Notes: a model not told the origin generated them from the letters alone. A stretch of 64,000 nucleotides of DNA from Pseudoduganella umbonata (GCF_014192225.1 NZ_JACHXS010000007.1:124001-188000), one strand, 5' to 3'; shown: positions 41,628 through 50,421, numbered from the stretch's first letter. Numbers and translations are program-made.

Positions 41628-43334
41628 ATGACCCACAATGTATCGGTAGAAGTCACCGACGGCTTCCACCTGGTGATCGATGCGCTGAAACACAACGACA
41701 TCGACACGATCTTCGGCCTGGTCGGGATACCGATCACCGATCTCGCCCGCCTGGCGCAGGCCGAGGGCATGCGCTTCATCGGCTTCCGGCACGAGCAGAA
41801 CGCGGGCAATGCGGCCGCCATCGCCGGCTACATGACGAAGAAGCCGGGCATCTGCCTGACCGTGTCGGCACCGGGCTTCCTGAACGGGCTGACGGCGCTG
41901 GCGAACGCCACCACCAACTGCTTCCCGATGATCCTGATCTCCGGTTCCAGCGAGCGCGAAATCGTCGACCTGCAGCAGGGCGACTACGAGGAGATGGACC
42001 AGCTGAACGTGGCGCGCCCGCACTGCAAGGCGGCCTTCCGCGTGCTGAAGGCCGAGGACATCGGCATCGGCATCGCGCGGGCGATCCGCGCCGCCGTGTC
42101 CGGCCGTCCCGGCGGCGTGTACCTCGACCTGCCGGCGCAACTGCTGGCGCAAACGATCGAGGCGGGCCACGCCCAGCGCTCGCTGGTCAAGGTGATCGAT
42201 GCCGCGCCGCGGCAGCTGCCGGCACCCGAATCGGTGGAGCGCGCGCTGGCACTGCTGAAGGACGCGAAGAAGCCGCTGATCCTGCTCGGCAAGGGCGCCG
42301 CCTATGCACAGGCCGATGCCGACATCCGCGCCTTCGTCGAGCGCACCGGCATTCCCTACCTGCCGATGTCGATGGCCAAGGGCCTGCTGCCCGACACGCA
42401 TGCGCAATCGGCTTCCGCGGCGCGCTCGTTCGTGCTGGCCGAGGCCGATGTCGTGGTGCTGGTCGGCGCGCGCCTGAACTGGCTGCTGGCGCACGGCAAG
42501 GGCAAGACCTGGGGCAAGCCGAAGCAGTTCGTGCAGATCGACATCGCGCCGACGGAAATGGACAGCAACGTGGCGATCGCCGCGCCGCTGGTCGGCGACA
42601 TCGGTTCCTGCGTGGGCGCGCTGCTGGCGGGGCTCGATGGCGCCGGCATCGACAAGCCGGACAGCGAATGGCTCGGCGCGATCGCCCAGCGCAAGGAACA
42701 GAACACGGCGAAGATGGCCGCGCTGCTGGACAAAAATCCGGTACCGATGAACTTCCACAGCGCGCTGCGTTCGATCCGCGACGTGCTGAAGGAATACCCG
42801 GACATCAACCTGGTGAACGAGGGCGCCAACACGCTCGACTTCGCGCGCAGCATCATCGACCAGTACCAGCCGCGCAAGCGTTTCGATTCCGGCACCTGGG
42901 GCATCATGGGCATCGGCATGGGCTTCGCGATCGGCGCCGCGGTCACCAGCGGCAAGCCGGTGGTGGCGGTGGAAGGCGACAGCGCCTTCGGCTTCTCCGG
43001 CATGGAGCTGGAAACCATCTGCCGCTATGAACTGCCGGTCACCACCATCGTGTTCAACAACAACGGCGTGTACCGCGGCACGGACGTGAACCCGACCGGC
43101 GGCAAGGACGTGGCACCTACCGTGTTCGTCAAGAACGCCCGCTACGACAAGATGATCGAGGCGTTCGGGGGTATCGGCTACCACGCCACCACGCCGGAAG
43201 AACTGGCGCGGGCACTCTGCGAGGCGATCGCCTCCGGCAAGCCGGCGCTGATCAACGCCGTCATCGACGAAACGGCCGGCACCGAAAGCGGGCGCCTGAC
43301 GAACCTGAATCCGCAAAGCGCCGCGAAAAAGTAA
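41628..43334 (+). CDS. oxc: Oxalyl-CoA decarboxylase
   Basis: 568 residues from ATG 41628, the same length as the Oxalobacter enzyme; ATG 41616 would overlap the GGAGAC ribosome binding site. With this start the TPP-activating Glu falls at residue 56 (FRHEQNAGNAA), as in Oxalobacter Oxc. The TPP/Mg motif is GDSAFGFSGMELE with NNNGVYRGT ~28 residues on. It decarboxylates oxalyl-CoA to formyl-CoA, which Frc recycles. It is divergent from the crp/fnr gene and followed by frc2 with no terminator between them. Confidence 0.96.
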   Translation: MTHNVSVEVTDGFHLVIDALKHNDIDTIFGLVGIPITDLARLAQAEGMRFIGFRHEQNAGNAAAIAGYMTKKPGICLTVSAPGFLNGLTALANATTNCFPMILISGSSEREIVDLQQGDYEEMDQLNVARPHCKAAFRVLKAEDIGIGIARAIRAAVSGRPGGVYLDLPAQLLAQTIEAGHAQRSLVKVIDAAPRQLPAPESVERALALLKDAKKPLILLGKGAAYAQADADIRAFVERTGIPYLPMSMAKGLLPDTHAQSASAARSFVLAEADVVVLVGARLNWLLAHGKGKTWGKPKQFVQIDIAPTEMDSNVAIAAPLVGDIGSCVGALLAGLDGAGIDKPDSEWLGAIAQRKEQNTAKMAALLDKNPVPMNFHSALRSIRDVLKEYPDINLVNEGANTLDFARSIIDQYQPRKRFDSGTWGIMGIGMGFAIGAAVTSGKPVVAVEGDSAFGFSGMELETICRYELPVTTIVFNNNGVYRGTDVNPTGGKDVAPTVFVKNARYDKMIEAFGGIGYHATTPEELARALCEAIASGKPALINAVIDETAGTESGRLTNLNPQSAAKK

Positions 43335-43430
43335 ATACACCGCGTTTGATTTTCCACGACGCCGGCACCACCGCTGCCGGCGCGGGGCCCCGCTACACCC
43401 CAGTTATGACCAAATCAAGGAGACTGCACC

Positions 43431-44681
43431 ATGAGCAAGCCACTGGAAGGCATCAAGATCATCGACTTCACCCACGTCCAGGCGGGCCCCGCCTGTACCC
43501 AGATGCTGGCCTGGTTCGGCGCCGACGTGATCAAGGTGGAACGGCCGGGCTCGGGCGACGTCACCCGTTCGCAGCTGCGCGACATTCCCGGCGTCGATGC
43601 GCTGTACTTCACCATGTTGAACAGTAACAAGCGCTCCCTCACGCTCGATACCAAGACGGCCGACGGCAAGGAGATCCTGACGAAGCTGATCAAGGAGTCC
43701 GACGTGCTGGTGGAGAACTTCGGCCCCCGTGCGCTGGACCGGATGGGCTTCACGTGGGAGCACATCCGCGAGCTCAATCCCGGCATGATCGTGGCGTCCG
43801 TGAAGGGCTTCAGCGACGGCCACCATTACGAAGACCTGAAGGTGTACGAAAACGTCGCGCAATGCGCCGGCGGCGCCGCGTCCACCACCGGTTTCGACGA
43901 CGGCCCGCCGACCGTCAGCGCCGCCGCGCTGGGCGACAGCAATACCGGCATGCACCTGGCCATCGGCATCCTGACGGCGCTGCGCTCGCGCGACGTCACG
44001 GGCCGCGGCCAGAAAGTGGCGGTATCGATGCAGGACAGCGTGCTGAACCTGTGCCGCGTGAAGCTGCGCGACCAGCAGCGCCTGGACCGTGTGGGCTACC
44101 TGGAAGAATATCCGCAATACCCGCACGGCAGCTTCTCCGACGTGGTGCCGCGCGGCGGCAATGCCGGCGGCGGCGGCCAGCCCGGCTGGGTGCTGAAGTG
44201 CAAGGGCTGGGAAACCGATCCCAACGCTTACATCTACTTCACGATCCAGGGGCATGCGTGGGCGCCGATCTGCCGCGCGATCGGCAAGGAGGAGTGGATC
44301 GACGATCCCGCCTACATGACGGCGCAGGCGCGCCAGGACAAGATCTTCGACATCTTCGGCACGATCGAGGAATGGCTGAAGGACAAGACCAAGTTCGAGG
44401 CGGTCGACGTGCTGCGCAAGTTCGACATTCCATGCTCGCCCGTGCTGTCGATGAAGGAACTTGCCAACGATCCGTCGCTGCGCGCCAGCGGCACGATCAC
44501 CGAGGTGGACCACAAGGAGCGCGGCAAGTACCTGACCGTGGGCAGCCCGATCAAGTTCTCCGACCTGAAGGTGGAGATCAAGGGGTCGCCGCTGCTGGGC
44601 GAACATACCGACGAGATCCTCGAATCCCTCGGCTACAACCAGAATCAGATCGCGGCGCTCCACGAACAGCGCGTCGTCTGA
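43431..44681 (+). CDS. frc: Formyl-CoA:oxalate CoA-transferase, copy 2
   Basis: 416 residues, the same length as E. coli YfdW/Frc. Gln17 (FTHVQAGPACTQ), nucleophilic Asp169 (MQDSVLNLCRVKL) and an intact glycine loop (GNAGGGGQPGW) are present. Together with oxc, 96 bases upstream, this copy forms a minimal oxc-frc operon, ended by an intrinsic terminator at 44715. The canonical glycine loop suggests that this is the main oxalate-specific enzyme. Confidence 0.95.
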   Translation: MSKPLEGIKIIDFTHVQAGPACTQMLAWFGADVIKVERPGSGDVTRSQLRDIPGVDALYFTMLNSNKRSLTLDTKTADGKEILTKLIKESDVLVENFGPRALDRMGFTWEHIRELNPGMIVASVKGFSDGHHYEDLKVYENVAQCAGGAASTTGFDDGPPTVSAAALGDSNTGMHLAIGILTALRSRDVTGRGQKVAVSMQDSVLNLCRVKLRDQQRLDRVGYLEEYPQYPHGSFSDVVPRGGNAGGGGQPGWVLKCKGWETDPNAYIYFTIQGHAWAPICRAIGKEEWIDDPAYMTAQARQDKIFDIFGTIEEWLKDKTKFEAVDVLRKFDIPCSPVLSMKELANDPSLRASGTITEVDHKERGKYLTVGSPIKFSDLKVEIKGSPLLGEHTDEILESLGYNQNQIAALHEQRVV

Positions 44682-44714
44682 CCCCGGGTCGGATTTTCCA
44701 GGTTCTTCCCGTTC

Positions 44715-44745
44715 GCGCACCCGTTACAAGCGGGTGCGCTTTTTT
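44715..44745 (+). terminator. Intrinsic terminator after frc2
   Basis: GCGCACCCG (44715-44723) and CGGGTGCGC (44731-44739) form a 9-bp stem with a 7-base loop, followed by six T (44740-44745). Confidence 0.92.
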
Positions 44746-44761
44746 CCATCGAGGAGCTCAC

Positions 44762-45208
44762 ATGACCACCGAGATCGACTTCGAACAGCTGGTGCGCGGC
44801 ATCGGCGACGGCGTCATCGTCTGCGATGCGGCCGGCGCGATCACGTTCTGGAACGATGCCGCCACACGCATCTTCGGCTTCACGGCGAGCGACGCGCTCG
44901 GCCAGTCGCTCGACCTGATCGTTCCCGAACGCCAGCGGCAGCGCCACTGGGACGGCTATCACAAGACGGCGGCCACCGGCGAAACGCGCTATGGCAACGA
45001 CCTGCTGCGCGTGCCCGCGCTGCACAAGGAAGGCAAGCCGCTGTCGATCGCATTTACTGTCGCCATGCTGTACAACCCTGCCGGCGCGGTCGCGTCGGTC
45101 ATCGCCGTGGTGCGCGACGATACCGCGCGCTGGAGCGAGGAGCGGGCCCTGAAGGCGCGCGTGCGCGAGCTGGAAGCGGCCGCGCGCAGCGAGCCGGTCG
45201 CTTCCTGA
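44762..45208 (+). CDS. Stand-alone PAS-domain protein
   Basis: 148 residues from ATG 44762, with GAGGAG upstream. A single PAS domain covers ~5-120: VRGIGDGVIVCDAAGAITFWNDAATRIFGFTASDALGQSLDLIVPERQR, then a short charged C-terminal helix (ALKARVRELEAAA). There is no kinase, HTH or GGDEF output. It could be a small-molecule or heme sensor acting on a partner protein. It lies after the frc2 terminator on the same strand; some read-through may link it to oxc-frc2. Confidence 0.85.
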   Translation: MTTEIDFEQLVRGIGDGVIVCDAAGAITFWNDAATRIFGFTASDALGQSLDLIVPERQRQRHWDGYHKTAATGETRYGNDLLRVPALHKEGKPLSIAFTVAMLYNPAGAVASVIAVVRDDTARWSEERALKARVRELEAAARSEPVAS

Positions 45209-45212
45209 CCGG

Positions 45213-46034
45213 TCAGGGCGCCGTGGCGGCGACGTCCCAGCACGCCGCCGTGTAGCGCACCGTATCGCCGTCGACGAACGGCGCAAAGGCCGCCACGGCC
45301 TGCGGCACGATCGCCGCGCGGGCCGCGGCATCGAGCTGCGGCAGCGCGCGGCCGACGGGACCCATCATCGCTGCATAGCGGGCCAGGTCGCGCTGCGGGA
45401 ACGCGCATGCCACGTCGCGCGGCGCGATGCGGATGTCCCGCCAGCCGGCACCGGCCAGGATGCCGTGCACGCGCACCACATCGGCAAACGCGAATTGCCC
45501 GGGGCCATCCGGCCTGCGGGGCGGGGCCGGCGGCAGTAGCGCACCCACCGCATGCTCGGCGGCCGTCATGAACGGGTTTTCTTCCGCCGTGCGCCACGCG
45601 AAAAACCGCAGCGTGCCGCCGCTGCGCACCGCGTGCCGCAGGTTCGCGAACGCGGCAGCGGCATCCTCGAAGAACATCATGCCGAAGCGCGACACCAGCG
45701 CATCGAAGCTGGCCGGCGCGAAGCCGTAGTGCTGGGCATCCGCGCACAGGAATTCGGCGGGCACGCCCGCGGCGGCGGCCATGTCGCGCGCCACGGCGAT
45801 CATCGGCGCCGAGATGTCCACGCCGGTGGCGCGGCCCGTGCGGCGCGCCACCGCGAGCGTGGTGCCGCCGGTGCCGCAGCCCACGTCCAGCACCTGCTGG
45901 CCGGGGAGGACATCCTCCACCAGCAAGGTCTCGATACCGCGGAACATGTCGTCCAGTGTTTCGCGCAGGTCGACCCACGCATTGGCGCCCGTGGTATTCC
46001 ACAGTTCCTGCTGAGAAACCGTCATTGCATCCAT
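45213..46034 (-). CDS. Class I SAM-dependent methyltransferase
   Basis: 273 residues from ATG 46034, chosen for GGAGGC 5 bases before it; the frame extends upstream without a ribosome binding site. SAM motif I is VLDVGCGTGGTTLAVAR near residue 54, then GVDISAPMIAVAR and LCADAQHYGF. The fold is the UbiE/COQ5-like Methyltransf_11 type. The substrate is unknown. It is convergent with the PAS gene, 4 bases apart. Confidence 0.85.
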   Translation of the reverse strand: MDAMTVSQQELWNTTGANAWVDLRETLDDMFRGIETLLVEDVLPGQQVLDVGCGTGGTTLAVARRTGRATGVDISAPMIAVARDMAAAAGVPAEFLCADAQHYGFAPASFDALVSRFGMMFFEDAAAAFANLRHAVRSGGTLRFFAWRTAEENPFMTAAEHAVGALLPPAPPRRPDGPGQFAFADVVRVHGILAGAGWRDIRIAPRDVACAFPQRDLARYAAMMGPVGRALPQLDAAARAAIVPQAVAAFAPFVDGDTVRYTAACWDVAATAP

Positions 46035-46160
46035 CGTCGCCTCCTTCATCCGGTGACCCGCCATCATGCCACGCCGGCACCGCAGTGCAAGCCAGCCCGT
46101 GCATCCGCCGCATATCGATATACCGCGAGCGCCTGAGGCGCTGCCCGCATTAGCAAAACC

Positions 46161-46175
46161 GAAACGATTCGTTTC
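46161..46175. promoter_or_regulatory. 15-bp palindrome in methyltransferase/GntR divergent region
   Basis: GAAACGATTCGTTTC is symmetric around T46168. It lies 127 bases upstream of the methyltransferase ATG and 84 bases before the GntR ATG. Its regulator is unknown. Confidence 0.5.
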
Positions 46176-46216
46176 CACCTGCGCGGCGCGTCGATAACAT
46201 CCTTGCACCGTCATCA

Positions 46217-46230
46217 CCTGTCATGACAGG
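46217..46230. promoter_or_regulatory. GntR operator candidate
   Basis: CCTGTCATGACAGG is a perfect 14-bp palindrome with the GT-N4-AC core common to GntR-family sites. It lies 29 bases before the GntR-gene ATG, suggesting autoregulation and control of the following operon. Confidence 0.6.
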
Positions 46231-46259
46231 ACATACCAGCACATGCAAGGACACCGCAC

Positions 46260-47024
46260 ATGACTCTTTTCCGGGCTCTCGAAACCTCCGCCGCACCCCT
46301 GTATTCGCAAGTGCGCGAACGCCTGCGCGAGCGGATCGTCGACGGCACCTACGAACCGGAGGCCCGCCTGCCGGCCGAAAGCGAGATCAGCGCAATCTTC
46401 AGTGTCAGCCGCATCACGGTGCGCCAGGCGCTGGCCGACCTGCAGCACGAAGGCCTGATCGTCAAGGTGCCGGGCAAGGGCACCTTCGTCGCCCAGCCCA
46501 AGCCGAGCCAGGACCTGGCGCGGCTGGAAGGCTTCGGCGAAGCGATGTCGCGCCGCGGCCATACGGTCGTCAACCGCGTGCTCAGCCACCTGACGGTGCC
46601 CGCCGAATCCCACGTGGCCAGCCAGCTGCACGTGCCGGCCAGCGCCCGCGTCACGGAAATCCGCCGCGTGCGCCACGTCGACGATGCGCCGGTGTCGTAT
46701 GAAATCACCTACCTGCCCACCCGCATCGGCGACCGGCTGCGCGGCGAGAACCTGGCCGAACGCGACATCTTCCTGATCCTGGAAACGGATTACGGCCTGT
46801 CGCTGTCGCATGCGGACATCCAGATCGGCGCCATCGCCGCCGACGCCGGACTGGCGGCGGCGCTGCACGTGGCGCCGGGCACCGCGCTGCTGCGGATCGA
46901 ACGCCTGACATGGACGGCCGACGGCATCCCGCTCGATTTCGAATACCTGTACGTGCGCGGCGACGCCTTCCAGTACACGCTGCGCCTGCCGCGCCGCACC
47001 TCGACAACCAACCCTGGGAATTGA
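46260..47024 (+). CDS. GntR-family regulator (HutC subfamily, UTRA domain)
   Basis: 254 residues. The winged HTH is LPAESEISAIFSVSRITVRQALADLQHEGLI near residues 40-70. The C-terminal UTRA ligand domain begins near 90, with VTEIRRVRHVDDAPVSYEITYLP and LRIERLTWTADGIPLDFEYLYVRGD. HutC-type members sense small organic acids, amino acids or sugars. It sits 1 base before the flavoprotein gene and is likely its operon's regulator. Confidence 0.9.
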   Translation: MTLFRALETSAAPLYSQVRERLRERIVDGTYEPEARLPAESEISAIFSVSRITVRQALADLQHEGLIVKVPGKGTFVAQPKPSQDLARLEGFGEAMSRRGHTVVNRVLSHLTVPAESHVASQLHVPASARVTEIRRVRHVDDAPVSYEITYLPTRIGDRLRGENLAERDIFLILETDYGLSLSHADIQIGAIAADAGLAAALHVAPGTALLRIERLTWTADGIPLDFEYLYVRGDAFQYTLRLPRRTSTTNPGN

Positions 47025-47025
47025 T

Positions 47026-48750
47026 ATGGAGACAATCGAACAAACCGTCGACGTGCTCGTCATCGGCGGCGGCACCGCCGGGCCGATGGCCGCCGTGAAG
47101 GCGAAGGAAGCCAATCCCGCCCTGCGCGTGCTGCTGCTGGAAAAGGCCAACGTCAAGCGCAGCGGCGCCATCTCGATGGGCATGGATGGCCTGAACAACG
47201 CCGTGGTGCCGGGCTTTGCCACGCCCGAGCAGTACGTGAAGGAGATCACGGTCGCCAACGACGGCATCGTCAACCAGAAAACCGTGATGGCTTACGCGCA
47301 AAACAGCTACGCCATGATCGAGGAGCTGGACCGCTGGGGCGTGCGCTTCGAGAAGGACGAAACGGGCGACTACGCGATGCGCAAGGTGCATCACATGGGT
47401 ACCTACGTGCTGCCGATGCCGGAAGGGTACGACATCAAGAAGGTGCTGTACCGCCGCCTGAAGCGCACCCGCGTGGAGATCACCAACCGGCTGGTGGCGA
47501 CGCGCCTGCTGCTGGCGGAAGACGGCAGCATCGCCGGTGCGATGGCGTTCGACTGCCGCACCGCCGACTTCCACGTGATCCGCGCGAAGTCGGTCGTGCT
47601 GGCCACCGGCGCGGCCGGCCGGCTGGGGCTCCCGGCATCAGGTTATTTGTTCGGCACCTATGAAAACCCGACCAACGCGGGCGACGGCTACAGCATGGCG
47701 TACCACGCCGGCGCGGAACTGTCGGGCATCGAGTGCTTCCAGATCAATCCCCTCATCAAGGATTACAACGGCCCGTCGTGCGCCTACGTCACCGGCCCGT
47801 TCGGCGGCCACACCACCAACGCCAGGGAAGAGCGCTTCATCGAATGCGACTACTGGAGCGGCCAGATGATGCAGGAGTTTTACAACGAACTGCAGGGCGG
47901 CAACGGCCCGGTGTTCCTGAAGCTGAACCACCTGGCCGAGGAAACCATCCAGACCATCGAAACGATCCTGCACACCAACGAACGCCCGAGCCGGGGCCGC
48001 TTCCACGACGGCCGCGGCACCGATTACCGCCAGCAGATGGTGGAAATGCACATCTCCGAGATCGGCCTGTGCAGCGGCCATTCAGCTTCCGGCGTGTGGG
48101 TCGACGAAAACGCCCGCACCACGGTCGCGGGCCTGCATGCCGCCGGCGACCTGGCCTGCGTGCCGCACAACTACATGCTGGGCGCCTTCGTGTACGGCAA
48201 GCTGGCCGGCGAGAGCGCCGCCGCGTACTGCGCCGGGCACGAGCTGCCGGCCGTCGACGAAGCGCAGGTCGAAGCGGAACGCCAGCGCGTCTGGGCGCCG
48301 CTGCACCGCGAGGACGGCCTGCCGCCGAACCAGGTCGAGTACAAGCTGCGCCGCATGGTCAACGATTACCTGCAGCCGCCGAAGGTCACGAAGAAGATGG
48401 AAATTGGCCTGCAGCGCTTCGAATCGATCCGGCAGGACCTCGACCGCATCCAGGCGCGCAATCCCCATGAACTGATGCGCGCGATGGAAGTGCATGCGAT
48501 CCGCGACTGCGCCGAGATGGCGGCGCGCGCCTCGCTGTACCGCACGGAGAGCCGCTGGGGCCTGTACCACAACCGCGTCGACTACCCGCAGCGCAACGAC
48601 CAGGACTGGTTCGTGCACGTCCAGCTGCAGAAGCAGGACGGGCAGATGACCTGCTTCAAGCGCGCCATCGAGCCGTACATCGTGCCGCTCGACGACGAAG
48701 AAAAAACCGCATATCAACGCCTGCGGGTTGCACAACCGCTGGCCGCCTGA
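47026..48750 (+). CDS. Fumarate reductase/AprA-like FAD flavoprotein
   Basis: 574 residues. The N-terminal FAD dinucleotide loop is VLVIGGGTAGPMAAVKAKE, then LLEKANVKRSGAISMGMDG. Further FAD contacts include VVLATGAAGRLG (~185-196) and AGDLACVPHNYMLGAFVYGKLAGE near 370. The ~50-residue C-terminal helical domain resembles the APS reductase alpha/fumarate reductase group. A ferredoxin with two [4Fe-4S] clusters follows 10 bases on, matching the AprA-AprB pairing, but dissimilatory sulfate-reduction genes are absent. The substrate is unknown. ABC importer genes on the same transcript suggest that it acts on the imported compound. Confidence 0.78.
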   Translation: METIEQTVDVLVIGGGTAGPMAAVKAKEANPALRVLLLEKANVKRSGAISMGMDGLNNAVVPGFATPEQYVKEITVANDGIVNQKTVMAYAQNSYAMIEELDRWGVRFEKDETGDYAMRKVHHMGTYVLPMPEGYDIKKVLYRRLKRTRVEITNRLVATRLLLAEDGSIAGAMAFDCRTADFHVIRAKSVVLATGAAGRLGLPASGYLFGTYENPTNAGDGYSMAYHAGAELSGIECFQINPLIKDYNGPSCAYVTGPFGGHTTNAREERFIECDYWSGQMMQEFYNELQGGNGPVFLKLNHLAEETIQTIETILHTNERPSRGRFHDGRGTDYRQQMVEMHISEIGLCSGHSASGVWVDENARTTVAGLHAAGDLACVPHNYMLGAFVYGKLAGESAAAYCAGHELPAVDEAQVEAERQRVWAPLHREDGLPPNQVEYKLRRMVNDYLQPPKVTKKMEIGLQRFESIRQDLDRIQARNPHELMRAMEVHAIRDCAEMAARASLYRTESRWGLYHNRVDYPQRNDQDWFVHVQLQKQDGQMTCFKRAIEPYIVPLDDEEKTAYQRLRVAQPLAA

Positions 48751-48760
48751 AGGAGAAGCA

Positions 48761-48994
48761 ATGCCCACCACGATCAACATCACCAGCGTGCCGGTCACCG
48801 TGGATGCCGACAAGTGCATCGCCCACAAGGGCTGCACCGTCTGTGTCGACGTGTGCCCGCTCGACGTCCTCGCCATCGACCTGTCGAAGGGCACGGCGTA
48901 CATGAAGTTCGACGAATGCTGGTACTGCATGCCGTGCGAGAAGGATTGCCCCACCGGCGCGGTGCACGTCGATATCCCCTACCTGTTGCGATGA
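48761..48994 (+). CDS. AprB-like ferredoxin, two [4Fe-4S] clusters
   Basis: 77 residues from ATG 48761 (AAGGAG 7 bases before). The cluster motifs are CIAHKGCTVCVDVCP (residues ~19-33) and CWYCMPCEKDCP (~53-64), each supplying four Cys to one cluster and the last Cys-Pro shared in the usual pattern. This spacing resembles AprB, but the C-terminal tail of AprB is missing. It probably carries electrons to or from the flavoprotein encoded upstream. The next gene follows 17 bases on. Confidence 0.88.
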   Translation: MPTTINITSVPVTVDADKCIAHKGCTVCVDVCPLDVLAIDLSKGTAYMKFDECWYCMPCEKDCPTGAVHVDIPYLLR

Positions 48995-49011
48995 TTTTTG
49001 GAGAATAAAAA

Positions 49012-50409
49012 ATGACATTGTCCAGACACCTGATCGGTCTTTCCCTGCTCGTTGCATTCAGTGGCGCCAGCGCCGAAACGATCCGCGTTGCCATCGGCAC
49101 CCAGGACACGACGATCAACTGCGCCACCGGCGGCCTGCTGATCCGCGAGCTGAACCTGCTGCAGAAATACCTGCCCAAGGATGGCAAGTACAAGGATGCA
49201 AAGTACGACATCGTGTGGAAGAACTTCACGTCCGGCGCTCCGCTGACGAACGAGATGGTGGCCGGCAAGCTCGATATCGGCTCGATGGCCGACTTCCCCG
49301 GTTCGTTCAACGGCGCCGCGCACCAGAAGGCCGGCAAGAAAAGCATCTTCATCACCGTGCTGTCCGGCAGCACGCTCGGCTCCGGCAATGGCATTGTCGT
49401 GCCGAAAGGCTCGAGCGTGCAGTCGCTGGCCGAATTGAAGGGCAAGACGATCTCGGTGCCGTTCGCCTCGACGGCGCACGGCATGCTGCTGCGCGCCGTG
49501 AAGGCGCAGGGCTGGGATCCGGAAAAGGACGTCAACATCACCACGCAGGCGCCGGAGATCGCCGGTTCGGCCCTGCAGAGCAACAAGATCGAGGCGCATG
49601 CCGACTTCGTGCCGTTCGCCGAGCTGTTCCCCCACCGTGGCTACGCCCGCAAGATCTTCGACGGCTCGCAGGCCAGGGCGGCCACGCTGCACGGCAGCCT
49701 GGCCGATTCGGCCTACGCGAAAAAATATCCGGAGATCGTGGTGGCCTACCTGCGCGCCGCGCTGGAAGCCGACCGGCTGATCGCCGCCGAGCCGGAAAAA
49801 TACAGCGAACTGATCGCCAAGGTGACCGGCATCGAGGCCGAGATCAATTACCTGTTCCATGGCCCGGTCGGATTGCAGACGCGCGACTTCACGTGGAAAC
49901 CGGAATACCGGCAAGCCGTCGCCACGTCGATCGAGACGCTGCGCCTGCTCAAGCGCACCGAGACCGACATCGACGTGAACAGCTTCATCGACGACTCCTA
50001 CCTGCGCACCGCGTTCAGCCAGTCGAAGCTCGACTACGACAAGGCGCTGAAGAACTATGCCAAGCTGCCGCTCTCCGCCAAGGACGCGGTGACCGGCAAG
50101 CCGATCGCCGACTTCCGCCAGCTCACGCAGATCTGGGTGCAGGGCGAGCCGCTGGTGCGCCACTATGCGAACGCCGGCACGGCATTCGCCGAGCTGCGCA
50201 AGCTGGAGCAGGGCGGCAAGAAGGTGCGCACCGTGTATGCGCATGACCAGGAAAGCGGCCTGAAACTGCTGGCGGGCGATGCGTGGTTCGTCGTCAAGGG
50301 CAAGGACGTGGGGGCATTCCTGCTGAAGGCCGATGCCGATGCATGGGCGAAGAAGAACGGCGGCCAGGTCGTGGATTACGACCGGCTCAAGGCTGGCACT
50401 GCGATCTGA
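49012..50409 (+). CDS. NitT/TauT-family ABC transporter substrate-binding protein with C-terminal extension
   Basis: 465 residues, longer than usual (~320). The signal peptide is MTLSRHLIGLSLLVAFSGASA. The SsuA/NMT1-like fold shows FTSGAPLTNEMVAGKLDIGSM and TISVPFASTAHGMLLRA. Residues ~390-465 (TVYAHDQESGLKLLAGDAW...FLLKADADAWAKKNGGQVVDY) resemble the NosL-type metal-binding domain, but without an obvious Cys ligand. It would bind a sulfonate-, nitrate- or aromatic-type anion in the periplasm. GGAG lies upstream of the ATG. Confidence 0.8.
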   Translation: MTLSRHLIGLSLLVAFSGASAETIRVAIGTQDTTINCATGGLLIRELNLLQKYLPKDGKYKDAKYDIVWKNFTSGAPLTNEMVAGKLDIGSMADFPGSFNGAAHQKAGKKSIFITVLSGSTLGSGNGIVVPKGSSVQSLAELKGKTISVPFASTAHGMLLRAVKAQGWDPEKDVNITTQAPEIAGSALQSNKIEAHADFVPFAELFPHRGYARKIFDGSQARAATLHGSLADSAYAKKYPEIVVAYLRAALEADRLIAAEPEKYSELIAKVTGIEAEINYLFHGPVGLQTRDFTWKPEYRQAVATSIETLRLLKRTETDIDVNSFIDDSYLRTAFSQSKLDYDKALKNYAKLPLSAKDAVTGKPIADFRQLTQIWVQGEPLVRHYANAGTAFAELRKLEQGGKKVRTVYAHDQESGLKLLAGDAWFVVKGKDVGAFLLKADADAWAKKNGGQVVDYDRLKAGTAI

Positions 50410-50421
50410 CCGGAAGCCATC

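Noticed and set aside
43335..43430. FNR-like site in front of frc2 (ATGACCAAATCAAG)
   Set aside because: The symmetry and spacing do not match TTGAC-N4-GTCAA; frc2 is more likely co-transcribed with oxc.
47026..48994. Genuine dissimilatory APS reductase (aprAB)
   Set aside because: The ferredoxin lacks the AprB tail and no sat, dsr or sox genes are present; only distant similarity is claimed.
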